DNA of 7,595 bases from Candidatus Woesearchaeota archaeon (GTDB lineage: Archaea; Nanobdellota; Nanobdellia; Woesearchaeales; SM23-78), in the NCBI GenBank assembly GCA_016933095.1, contig JAFGBP010000041.1, forward strand, positions 1-7,595. Reading direction: 5' to 3'. The first letter of the stretch is position 1. Each line of letters opens with the position of its first letter. The position numbers and the translations under genes are program-made. The notes beneath the pieces are model-generated. The model did no database searches, had not been told where the DNA came from, and saw nothing but the letters and a program-made list of their open reading frames with translations. This document shows positions 1 through 4,435 of the stretch, piece by piece.

Positions 1-19
1 GATTCTAAGAACCGACTGA
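1..19 (+). ncRNA. Possible 3' end of an upstream C/D-box sRNA
   Basis: A CTGA tetramer at 16-19 is preceded by CCGA, the same context that precedes the D' box of both copies further on (82-85 and 198-201). A short A/T-rich stretch and the TATA box of the next sRNA follow. If real, this is the D box of a guide RNA whose 5' part lies outside the window. A four-base motif is weak evidence, so this is only a hint. Confidence 0.22.
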
Positions 20-27
20 CAAAAAGA

Positions 28-36
28 TTTTTATAG
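28..36 (+). promoter_or_regulatory. TATA box of the C/D sRNA
   Basis: The sequence TTTTTATAG, centred near 32, would place transcription start near 58 using the 25-27 base spacing seen at other promoters in this window. That is the first base of the GGCC terminal stem of the sRNA, so promoter and RNA structure predict the same 5' end independently. Confidence 0.6.
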
Positions 37-57
37 TTCTGCAAGATAGATGAAGAC

Positions 58-125
58 GGCCTATGATGAGGTTATCCCCGACTGATACAATGATGAGAAG
101 TACTTTAGAAGTAACTGCTGAGGCC
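58..125 (+). ncRNA. C/D-box 2'-O-methylation guide sRNA, predicted 23S rRNA target
   Basis: All four boxes are present in order: C ATGATGA 63-69, D' CTGA 82-85, C' ATGATGA 90-96 and D CTGA 118-121. The D'-C' spacer is 4 nt. GGCC at 58-61 can pair with GGCC at 122-125 as the terminal stem. The C-D' guide is 12 nt, and its bases 71-80 (GTTATCCCCG) are the exact complement of CGGGGAUAAC, the near-universal 23S segment at about E. coli 2443-2452 in the peptidyl-transferase centre. By the N+5 rule, base 77 would direct methylation of the residue equivalent to G2446. The C'-D guide is 21 nt, longer than usual, and I recognise no target for it. By family, such RNAs act with L7Ae, Nop5 and fibrillarin. 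Box calls and complementarity are seen directly; function is inferred. Confidence 0.75.
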
Positions 126-148
126 AATTGATATTCATGACGAAGTTA

Positions 149-187
149 CTTGCAGCTTGCTGCAAGCTCAAAAACCGCAGGTTTTTG
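149..187. repeat. Twin perfect hairpin element
   Basis: Two perfect inverted repeats lie two bases apart. The first is an 8-bp stem, CTTGCAGC (149-156) with GCTGCAAG (159-166), with a 2-nt loop. The second is an 8-bp stem, CAAAAACC (169-176) with GGTTTTTG (180-187), with a 3-nt loop. ACT (148-150) and AGT (189-191) at the edges could also pair. The element occupies the place where the second C/D copy should carry its C box, so it looks like an insertion or replacement. It is too short for a transposon with a gene. It may be a dispersed palindromic repeat or a processing or termination structure. Confidence 0.6.
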
Positions 188-247
188 TAGTCCCCGACTG
201 AGATGATGATGAAATGAACATAGTTAGTAACTGCCGAGACCGATTAA
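187..247 (+). ncRNA. Diverged second copy of the C/D sRNA, C box missing
   Basis: Bases 191-246 align without gaps to 75-130, with 41 of 56 identical. D' CTGA (198-201) and C' ATGATGA (206-212) are exact, and the 4-nt spacer and 21-nt second guide keep their lengths. The D box is degenerate, CCGA (234-237). There is no C box at the expected position (179-185), which lies inside the twin hairpin. A near-match, ATGACGA, exists before the hairpin at 137-143. The guide keeps the CCCCG core, but against the 23S target it has one mismatch and one wobble. This may be a decaying duplicate, or an RNA whose C box is supplied across the hairpin. No separate convincing promoter is seen. Confidence 0.45.
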
Positions 248-251
248 ACTA

Positions 252-272
252 TCTAGAATTAAATTATCTAGA
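252..272. terminator. A/T-rich inverted repeat between sRNA copy and minus-strand gene
   Basis: TCTAGA at 252-257 and again at 267-272 is self-complementary and could form a 6-bp stem with a 9-nt A/T loop. It also forms the direct repeat TATCTAGA (250-257 and 265-272). It lies between the convergent sRNA locus and the minus-strand gene ending at 281, where a shared terminator would be expected. No strong T tract follows on either strand, so a termination role is tentative. Confidence 0.3.
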
Positions 273-280
273 CTGACAAC

Positions 281-688
281 TTACGTTTTTTCATCCGAGG
301 GTTTCACATGCCATAGCAGCTCATCAAGGCCCATCTTCTTTGTCATGTAATCCAGAAGGGATTCTTCCGGGTTGTATATCCTGTTCAGGATTTCTCGCGT
401 GCATAAGAACACTTGCCTGACGTACACGACTTCTCCGCGCATCACCACTCGGGGCATGAAGATCGGGAACTTGTATTCGCATCGTGGGGTCTTGCAGTCC
501 ACGTATAGTCCTTTGTCGAAAGTCTCGGGAGGGAAGGTCTTGCTCATCTGCGCGCAGTATGAGCGAAGTATCCTCTCGAGCTCTGCTGGCTTGGCAGGTC
601 TGATGATATCCTGGATGCAGAATGCAAGGTCTCTTTCCGAGGTAGGTTTCGGCTCCTCTTCCTTCACCGATAATTTGTTGTCTGCCAA
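281..688 (-). CDS. Unrecognised 135-aa protein
   Basis: This is a soluble-looking protein I cannot assign. The N-terminal 18 residues are charged and probably disordered. The rest alternates hydrophobic and charged segments, compatible with a small alpha/beta fold. Five cysteines are present (24, 45, 65, 70, 96), including a C-x4-C pair at 65-70 (CKTPRC); by itself this does not prove metal binding. No signal peptide or membrane segment is seen. The only possible in-frame start near the 5' end is TTG at 688-686, because the next Met is residue 48. A weak GGA lies upstream instead of a good Shine-Dalgarno site. A TATA-like element on the minus strand at 744-734 would give a leader of about 25 nt. 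The 3' end faces the C/D sRNA locus. The frame is clean and codon use resembles neighbouring genes, so it is likely real. Confidence 0.72.
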   Translation of the reverse strand: MADNKLSVKEEEPKPTSERDLAFCIQDIIRPAKPAELERILRSYCAQMSKTFPPETFDKGLYVDCKTPRCEYKFPIFMPRVVMRGEVVYVRQVFLCTREILNRIYNPEESLLDYMTKKMGLDELLWHVKPSDEKT

Positions 689-733
689 TTTTAATCCTGC
701 ATGATCGATAACGTCATGGTCTATTTCGACCCC

Positions 734-744
734 ATAATTTATTT
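734..744 (-). promoter_or_regulatory. TATA-like element for the minus-strand 135-aa gene
   Basis: On the minus strand this reads AAATAAATTAT. It predicts transcription start near 713 and a leader of about 25 nt before the TTG start at 688. The stretch is symmetric enough that it could also serve the plus strand, and a direct repeat TTGGAAGATT (744-753 and 761-770) lies beside it. Confidence 0.4.
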
Positions 745-759
745 GGAAGATTCATTTAC

Positions 760-957
760 TTGGAAGATTTAAAGGGGGAGTGTGAAGAGCCTTACTGGGT
801 TCGTTTTCCATACCAAAAGCTTGCAACGGTGATATTGATAGAGAAAGATGAAACACAGTTCCAGCTCTCCCACCCTCCAAAGGATTGTATGGCATTCATA
901 GTATTTAAATCTTACGCGAAATCAGCGGTTGAGAAGGGGGTTGAGAATGAGGCTTGA
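760..957 (+). CDS. Doubtful small ORF, 65 aa, unrecognised
   Basis: The frame is open from 712 to a TGA at 955-957, but the only start candidates are TTG at 760 or internal GTG/TTG codons (for example 829), and no Shine-Dalgarno site is seen. The translation looks protein-like, with mixed aromatic, hydrophobic and charged residues (PYWVRFPYQ near the N-terminus, MAFIVFKSY near residue 46), not like a random low-complexity frame. A nearby TATA-like stretch (734-742) sits slightly too close for the 25-29 base spacing seen elsewhere. It could be a genuine small protein, a remnant of a longer gene, or chance. It fills the gap between the minus-strand gene and the redox operon. Confidence 0.33.
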   Translation: MEDLKGECEEPYWVRFPYQKLATVILIEKDETQFQLSHPPKDCMAFIVFKSYAKSAVEKGVENEA

Positions 958-977
958 GTTCTGGGCTGCCGAAGCTT

Positions 978-1014
978 TTCAAAGCATTTGGAGGTCGTTC
1001 ACCTCTTCTTTGAA
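978..1014 (+). terminator. Composite stem-loop upstream of the redox operon
   Basis: The outer 7-bp stem pairs TTCAAAG (978-984) with CTTTGAA (1008-1014). The inner 5-bp stem pairs GAGGT (991-995) with ACCTC (1001-1005) around a 5-nt loop. The internal loop is asymmetric, 6 nt on the 5' side and 2 nt on the 3' side. It lies 20 bases after the stop of the small ORF and upstream of the redox-operon TATA box, so it would be in an upstream transcript and not in the operon mRNA. A 3'-end or termination role is possible, but no T tract follows. Confidence 0.4.
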
Positions 1015-1017
1015 CGG

Positions 1018-1033
1018 TTAAAACCGGTTTTAA
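1018..1033. promoter_or_regulatory. Perfect 16-bp palindrome, candidate operator of the redox operon
   Basis: TTAAAACCGGTTTTAA is a perfect palindrome ending 13 bases before the TATA box, at about -60 to -45 from the predicted start. A related half-site, TGTTAAAA, follows at 1035-1042, echoing GGTTAAAA at 1016-1023. Position and symmetry suit a dimeric regulator contacting DNA just upstream of TFB/TBP. The regulator is unknown; a redox-responsive one is a guess from the genes downstream. Confidence 0.55.
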
Positions 1034-1046
1034 GTGTTAAAAGAAG

Positions 1047-1056
1047 AAAATATATA
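1047..1056 (+). promoter_or_regulatory. TATA box of the glutaredoxin-superoxide reductase operon
   Basis: AAAATATATA follows a purine-rich stretch (AAGAAG) suitable as a BRE. Transcription should start near 1078, giving a leader of about 25 nt that contains a Shine-Dalgarno site. This differs from the leaderless arrangement at most other genes here. Confidence 0.7.
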
Positions 1057-1102
1057 ACTGATCGCGTTCATTTTTGTCATAAACATTCGAGGTGGTTCAA
1101 CA

Positions 1103-1357
1103 ATGACCATAACAGTGTATTCGACACCGACTTGCCCTTACTGCCACATGCTCAAGGATTTTCTCAGGCAGAAGAAGGTTGAGTTCAAGGACGTGGACGT
1201 CTCAAGGGACCACGAGGCGGCTCACAGGATGATTTCCATGAGCGGCCAGATGGGTGTTCCGCAGACCGAGATCAACGGCAAGATCATAGTCGGTTTTGAC
1301 CAGGAGGCCATCGAGGAAGAGTTAAAGGAAATGGATTCTAAGAAGGCAAGCGCTTGA
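1103..1357 (+). CDS. Glutaredoxin-family thiol redox protein (CPYC)
   Basis: This 84-aa protein spans a complete single glutaredoxin/NrdH-like thioredoxin fold. The N-terminal beta strand (TITVYSTPT) leads to the redox motif CPYC at residues 11-14. The cis-proline loop GVPQT is at about 51-55 and a GF-D turn follows at about 64-66. These are the hallmarks of small glutaredoxins that reduce protein disulfides or supply electrons to reductases. There is no signal peptide, so it is cytoplasmic. ATG at 1103 is supported by GAGGTGG at 1089-1095, the best Shine-Dalgarno site in the window, at 7-nt spacing. It is the first gene of an operon with the superoxide reductase 30 bases downstream, so it may help recycle electrons or protect thiols during oxidative stress. 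Whether the electron donor is glutathione, thioredoxin reductase or something else cannot be told from the sequence. Confidence 0.9.
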   Translation: MTITVYSTPTCPYCHMLKDFLRQKKVEFKDVDVSRDHEAAHRMISMSGQMGVPQTEINGKIIVGFDQEAIEEELKEMDSKKASA

Positions 1358-1368
1358 TGAGAGCGCTT
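1348..1368 (+). promoter_or_regulatory. Intercistronic hairpin over the glutaredoxin stop codon
   Basis: AAGCGCT (1348-1354) pairs perfectly with AGCGCTT (1362-1368) around a 7-nt loop that contains the tandem stops TGATGA. It ends 8 bases before the AGGGTGA Shine-Dalgarno site of the next gene. It could stabilise or process the dicistronic mRNA or set the ratio of the two proteins. No T tract follows, so it is not a typical terminator. Confidence 0.45.
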
Positions 1369-1387
1369 TGATAAAAGGGTGATTTAA

Positions 1388-1774
1388 ATGAGTGAGCAAA
1401 AAAAGGTTTTCAAGTGCAGCATATGCGGCAACGTAGTCGAGCTGCTCCATGAGGGAGGGGGCGAGCTTGTCTGCTGCGGCCAGCCGATGAAAGAGTTGAA
1501 GGAGAACACTGTCGATGCTGCTAAGGAGAAGCACGTGCCTGTAATTGAGAGGACTTCTGAGGGCGTGCTGGTGAAGGTCGGTTCGGTCCCTCACCCGATG
1601 GAGGAGAAGCATTACATTACCTGGATCGAGCTCGTGGCTGATGGGGTCACGCACCGCAGGTTCTTGAAGCCTGAGGACAGGCCTGAGGCTCTCTTCCCAG
1701 TGAAGGAGGCGAAGGATCTCGTTGCTCGAGAGTATTGCAACCTGCACGGGCTCTGGAAAGCAGAGCTCGGCTGA
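1388..1774 (+). CDS. dfx: Desulfoferrodoxin (2Fe superoxide reductase)
   Basis: This class I superoxide reductase reduces superoxide to hydrogen peroxide in the cytoplasm without releasing oxygen. The 128-aa length is typical. The N-terminal desulforedoxin domain has all four cysteines for the Fe(Cys)4 site (C10-x2-C13 and C29-C30). The C-terminal catalytic domain has the Fe(His)4Cys ligands H49, H69, H75, C117 and H120, and the E47-K48 pair preceding H49 that is conserved near the active site. No key residue is missing. ATG at 1388 has AGGGTGA at 1376-1382 as its Shine-Dalgarno site. It is cotranscribed with the glutaredoxin, and a hairpin plus T tract follows. The electron donor is usually rubredoxin; none is visible here. 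The family assignment is very secure. Confidence 0.96.
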   Translation: MSEQKKVFKCSICGNVVELLHEGGGELVCCGQPMKELKENTVDAAKEKHVPVIERTSEGVLVKVGSVPHPMEEKHYITWIELVADGVTHRRFLKPEDRPEALFPVKEAKDLVAREYCNLHGLWKAELG

Positions 1775-1788
1775 GAGGCATCCTATTC

Positions 1789-1816
1789 TCAGAAGCTGTT
1801 CTGAAACCGTTTTTTT
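1789..1816 (+). terminator. Hairpin plus T-tract terminator of the redox operon
   Basis: TCAGAA (1789-1794) pairs with TTCTGA (1799-1804) around the loop GCTG, followed after five bases by seven T residues (1810-1816). A second short stem, TGAGA (1772-1776) with TCTCA (1787-1791), overlaps the stop codon and is partly exclusive with it. T tracts terminate archaeal RNA polymerase, so this is a credible operon end. Confidence 0.65.
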
Positions 1817-1821
1817 CAAAA

Positions 1822-1833
1822 TTTTTTTAAATG
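1822..1833 (+). promoter_or_regulatory. TATA box of the DUF475 gene, leaderless
   Basis: The T-rich run ending TTTAAATG is centred near 1829, about 25 bases before the ATG at 1854. The mRNA should therefore begin at or next to the start codon. No good Shine-Dalgarno site is present, which agrees with this. Confidence 0.6.
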
Positions 1834-1853
1834 ATTAATCCTAGAAGCAGGTC

Positions 1854-2780
1854 ATGGATTGGATCCTGATAATTCTTACGATCATGGGCCTCTGCCTCTT
1901 CGAGGTGGTGAGCAGCATAGATAACGCCATAATCAACGCTAACGTCCTCAAGGGCATGAACAAGAGAAGCAGGCGATGGTTCCTGACCTGGGGTATCCTG
2001 CTCGCAGTCTTTCTTGTGAGAGGAGCATTCCCTCTCTCGATCCTCTGGATCGCCAATCCCCAGCTGGCCTTGTCAGAGGTGTGGGGCATCTTCCTGAGCA
2101 ATGACCCGAGGGTTCACGCGTCTTTTGAGCATTCTGCGCCCATCCTGCTGGTTGCCGGCGGGACTTTCCTCATACTCCTGTTCCTCAGGTGGCTCTTCCT
2201 CGAGCAGAAGGACAAGAGCTTCCGGGGGGAAGACATCGCTAGCGTGCACAAGTCGTGGTTCTTCCCGCTTGCCGGGTTTTTCCTAGTTTTCATAGTGTGG
2301 CACTCGCTCGCGGTCAATCCGATGATGGCTTTCAGCGCAGTGGTGGGTTCGGCGGTTTTCTTCACCATAACCATGCTCAAGACGCACGCGGGCGAGATCC
2401 AGTCTACGCTCCACATGCGGAAGAACCTTAAGGACCCGACCAAGATTGCGTACCTGGAGGTGCTGGATGCCATGTTCTCCATCGACAGCGTGCTGGGCGC
2501 CTTTGCCTTCACGCTTTCAGTCCCCTTGATAATAATAGGGAATGGCCTTGGCGCTATTGTCGTCAGGAAGATGACCATGATGAACTTGAAGCGGCTGAAG
2601 CGCTATGCGTACCTGAAGAACGGGGCAATGTATTCCATCTTCTTCCTGGGCATCATAATGATAATGGACAGCTTCGGTACCCGCGTCCCTTCATGGGTCT
2701 CGCCTGTCATCACGTTCATGGTCATAGGGTATTTCTTCAGGAAGTCGACGCTGGGGCACTACGCCAATAAAGCGGTCTGA
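1854..2780 (+). CDS. DUF475 / TerC-like integral membrane protein
   Basis: This 308-aa polytopic protein has about eight hydrophobic segments (near residues 3-19, 42-60, 95-115, 136-153, 156-173, 212-235, 258-275 and 281-296). It carries the two signature blocks of the DUF475/TerC-like group: F-E-V-V-S-S-I-D-N (16-24) and L-E-V-L-D-A-M-F-S-I-D (201-211). The E-V...S-I-D theme occurs in both halves, consistent with an internal duplication and with paired acidic residues (E17, D23, E202, D205, D211) lining an ion site. TerC relatives are implicated in metal-ion export, notably manganese. For DUF475 itself the substrate is not established, so transport is inference. It has its own promoter, directly after the redox-operon terminator and on the same strand. 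The start is leaderless. A stem-loop immediately follows the stop. Confidence 0.88.
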   Translation: MDWILIILTIMGLCLFEVVSSIDNAIINANVLKGMNKRSRRWFLTWGILLAVFLVRGAFPLSILWIANPQLALSEVWGIFLSNDPRVHASFEHSAPILLVAGGTFLILLFLRWLFLEQKDKSFRGEDIASVHKSWFFPLAGFFLVFIVWHSLAVNPMMAFSAVVGSAVFFTITMLKTHAGEIQSTLHMRKNLKDPTKIAYLEVLDAMFSIDSVLGAFAFTLSVPLIIIGNGLGAIVVRKMTMMNLKRLKRYAYLKNGAMYSIFFLGIIMIMDSFGTRVPSWVSPVITFMVIGYFFRKSTLGHYANKAV

Positions 2781-2782
2781 GC

Positions 2783-2813
2783 GCTCATATGGGACACATC
2801 CTGTGTCTTGAGC
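2783..2813 (+). terminator. Composite stem-loop after the DUF475 gene
   Basis: The outer stem pairs GCTCA (2783-2787) with TGAGC (2809-2813). The inner perfect stem pairs GACACA (2793-2798) with TGTGTC (2802-2807), loop TCC. It starts three bases after the stop, and the palindrome GAGCGCTC (2779-2786) overlaps it. No T tract follows and the next promoter abuts it. A 3'-end role is likely but not proven. Confidence 0.5.
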
Positions 2814-2817
2814 AAGA

Positions 2818-2826
2818 TTTATAATA
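2818..2826 (+). promoter_or_regulatory. TATA box of the 137-aa gene, leaderless
   Basis: TTTATAATA, centred near 2822, lies about 26 bases before the ATG at 2848, giving a leaderless transcript. It is immediately downstream of the DUF475 stem-loop, so this gene is separately transcribed. Confidence 0.62.
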
Positions 2827-2847
2827 TGAGATTGCCCTCTTTCAGGG

Positions 2848-3261
2848 ATGGAGAGCGATTCCCAGCAGAGATTCGGGTCTATTGATGATGTCATGAGAGC
2901 ATATTTTCCTAAGGAGGCTCTTGACAGGATCAAGTTACGCGTCGAGCACCTGGTCGGTTATCCTAATTCAAGTCATCTTCTCAAGGATGCTACTGATCCG
3001 CTGGTCGGCAGCATGGAGTTCGACAAGAAGTATCCTGACAGCATCGCCAGGGCGCTTATAGGTTCTTATAGGATCGAGGGTTTCAGGGTGACTGAGGAAC
3101 CTAAGGACTGCGATGCGCTGAAGGCACATGGCAGCAGATGGTTTGTCGCAAGCAAGGATGGCAGGAGCTACAGGGTTCTCATCGTGGAGGATGATATGTT
3201 CGCGTCTGTGAGCGTGTCCAAGAGCGAGAAGCTGGACCTGGATCTAGGTTCCAAGCTTTAA
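2848..3261 (+). CDS. Unrecognised 137-aa protein
   Basis: I recognise no family. The sequence is hydrophilic and acidic, with no membrane segment or signal peptide. The N-terminal half (about 12-50) looks helical. The C-terminal half has alternating strands (YRIEGFRVTEE near 73-83, RWFVASKDGRSYRVLIVEDD near 97-116, MFASVSVSKSE near 117-127), suggesting a small alpha+beta fold. A single cysteine (C88) is present. The start is well supported by a TATA box 26 bases upstream. It is a monocistronic gene between DUF475 and the 8-oxoguanine glycosylase, both on the same strand and each with its own promoter. Pyrimidine/T-rich sequence at 3265-3290 probably ends the transcript. The context alone does not reveal a function. 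Confidence 0.8.
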   Translation: MESDSQQRFGSIDDVMRAYFPKEALDRIKLRVEHLVGYPNSSHLLKDATDPLVGSMEFDKKYPDSIARALIGSYRIEGFRVTEEPKDCDALKAHGSRWFVASKDGRSYRVLIVEDDMFASVSVSKSEKLDLDLGSKL

Positions 3262-3264
3262 CCT

Positions 3265-3290
3265 GTTCTTTTCTGTCCTTTTAATGGTTT
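3265..3290 (+). terminator. T-rich transcript end after the 137-aa gene
   Basis: Three T-rich runs (TTCTTTTCT, CCTTTTAA, GGTTTTAC) lie shortly after the stop without a notable hairpin. Archaeal RNA polymerase commonly stops at such clustered T tracts. Confidence 0.35.
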
Positions 3291-3299
3291 TACCCAATA

Positions 3300-3308
3300 T
3301 TTTTAAAG
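3300..3308 (+). promoter_or_regulatory. TATA box of the Ogg2 gene, leaderless
   Basis: TTTTTAAAG, centred near 3304, lies about 27 bases before the ATG at 3331, which again implies a leaderless mRNA and supports that start. Confidence 0.62.
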
Positions 3309-3330
3309 CGTCCTTGCTTCTGCTCGTGCT

Positions 3331-3963
3331 ATGAAGCGTATTTTGGGAGAGCTTGAGGCTTTGAAAAGGAGCGATATCCGTCCGGTTGTAGATAGCAGGA
3401 TGAGGGATTTCGAGTTCTTCCAGGATGCGTCTGACTCAGAGGTGTGGAGCGAGCTTTGCTTCTGCCTTCTTACTGCAAATTTCCAGGCTGAGAAGAGCAT
3501 GAGGATACAGGCTGAGCTCGGCGGCGCGTTCCTCTCGCATACTGAGGAGGGGTTGTCGTCTGAGCTTCGTCGCCTAGGTCATCGTTTCCCTAATATGCGG
3601 GCGAAGTTCATCGTGGATGCCAGGAGGCATCTTAGGGGTTTGCGCGCGCGGCTTGATTCTTTCGATGATGACCACGCGCGGAGGATGTGGCTTGTCGATA
3701 ATGTCAAGGGCCTTGGGATGAAGGAGGCTTCGCATTTTCTCAGGAATATCGGCTATAAGGATTATGCTATCGTGGATTTCCACATCGTCGACAAGCTCGT
3801 GGATTCCGGACTTGTGGCTAGGCCGAAGTCCCGCAGCCTTACTCCTAAGTCCTATCTTGCCATCGAGCAGTGCCTAAAAGATTTAGGCAAAAAGTCCGGG
3901 CTCAGCCAGGCAGAACTTGACCTCTACCTTTGGTATGCAGAGACTGGGAAGGTCTTGAAGTAG
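3331..3963 (+). CDS. 8-oxoguanine DNA glycosylase/AP lyase, Ogg2 family
   Basis: This bifunctional base-excision-repair enzyme removes 8-oxoguanine from DNA and nicks the abasic site. The 210-aa length matches archaeal Ogg2 proteins. The helix-hairpin-helix and catalytic loop are at about 120-152: LVDNVKGLGMKEASHFLRN contains the Schiff-base lysine K131, and IVDFHI contains the catalytic aspartate D149. From memory these match Lys129 and Asp147 of the Methanocaldococcus enzyme, a constant shift of two. The last residue is lysine (K210), the C-terminal lysine that Ogg2 enzymes use to tell 8-oxoguanine from guanine. The protein is therefore full length with no missing key residue. It is monocistronic and leaderless. 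It lies downstream of superoxide reductase and glutaredoxin genes, which fits oxidative-damage defence. It converges with the minus-strand gene ending 13 bases away. Confidence 0.93.
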   Translation: MKRILGELEALKRSDIRPVVDSRMRDFEFFQDASDSEVWSELCFCLLTANFQAEKSMRIQAELGGAFLSHTEEGLSSELRRLGHRFPNMRAKFIVDARRHLRGLRARLDSFDDDHARRMWLVDNVKGLGMKEASHFLRNIGYKDYAIVDFHIVDKLVDSGLVARPKSRSLTPKSYLAIEQCLKDLGKKSGLSQAELDLYLWYAETGKVLK

Positions 3964-3976
3964 AACTTATTCCTGC

Positions 3977-4417
3977 CTATCGAGGCCTTGGCTTCTTTAT
4001 GTCCGCTTTCATCTTTTTGGCAAGGCCAGGTCGCGACACCAGTATATTCGGCATATCATCGGAGATTATCTTTGACAGCTTGGCAATGAGCTCCAAATCC
4101 GGCTTATCGCCTATCTCATGGTCATAGCCGCCTTTTCCGAACACTCCTGACTTGTTTACAAAGTAAATCGGGACTGCTTCGCCATAAGACCTAAACATAA
4201 GTACGCTTACAGAACACCTGTTCGGGTCAGCAACCAGGATGGCGTTTCTTATATTTTCTGAGACCAGGACGTTGTGTTCCCTCGCATAGTGCTCCCAAAG
4301 CCCGCACACCCTCAACGTGAGGTCTTGGTCAGGCAATGAGACTTTATAGTCTATGTTGGTGCCTATCGGCGAGTCATTGTCATCTTTGCATCCGAATCTG
4401 CAGCATCCCATTCCCAT
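3977..4417 (-). CDS. Unrecognised protein with N-terminal cysteine cluster
   Basis: This gene encodes 146 residues from ATG at 4417. I prefer this start because GAGTGA lies at 4427-4422, at Shine-Dalgarno distance. An in-frame TTG at 4429 would add four residues but would use up that site. The N-terminus has a dense cysteine cluster (C5, C6, C10, numbered from this ATG), then a conserved-looking block (LRVCGLWEHYAREHNV) and a strand-rich middle (ADPNRCSVSVLMFRSYGEAVPIYF). The C-terminus is lysine/arginine rich. There is no membrane segment or signal peptide. The early cysteines could bind a metal or cluster, but there is no familiar spacing. It is the second gene of a two-gene minus-strand operon, 18 bases after the stop of 4436-4825, with which it probably acts. 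I cannot name the family. Confidence 0.75.
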   Translation of the reverse strand: MGMGCCRFGCKDDNDSPIGTNIDYKVSLPDQDLTLRVCGLWEHYAREHNVLVSENIRNAILVADPNRCSVSVLMFRSYGEAVPIYFVNKSGVFGKGGYDHEIGDKPDLELIAKLSKIISDDMPNILVSRPGLAKKMKADIKKPRPR

Positions 4418-4435
4418 ATTATCACTCAATCACTA

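Noticed and set aside
206..276. A separate C/D RNA using ATGATGA at 206 as C box and CTGA at 273 as D box
   Set aside because: The interval of about 60 nt holds no internal D'/C' pair, and the alignment with 58-125 identifies 206-212 as C'.
1..280. CRISPR array
   Set aside because: There are direct repeats, but only two, diverged and 116 bases apart, with conserved C/D boxes and a hairpin between them. There is no regular spacer pattern and no cas gene.
372..704. 110-aa plus-strand frame opposite the 281-688 gene
   Set aside because: Both frames are open, but the minus-strand translation is more protein-like. The plus frame overlaps it fully and has no TATA box at the proper distance. I am not fully certain.
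1018..1033. SurR-type redox operator
   Set aside because: The SurR motif as I recall it is GTT-N3-AAC. The palindrome has GTT and AAC only two bases apart, so it does not fit.
988..1182. 64-aa plus-strand frame across the redox promoter
   Set aside because: It runs through the palindrome, the TATA box and the start of the glutaredoxin gene in another frame.
1322..1819. 165-aa minus-strand frame opposite the superoxide reductase
   Set aside because: It lies antisense to a gene with all ligand residues intact, has no promoter, and its composition is that of a shadow frame.
2114..2578. 154-aa minus-strand frame inside the DUF475 gene
   Set aside because: It is opposite conserved motifs of DUF475, and the translation shows no recognisable family or promoter.
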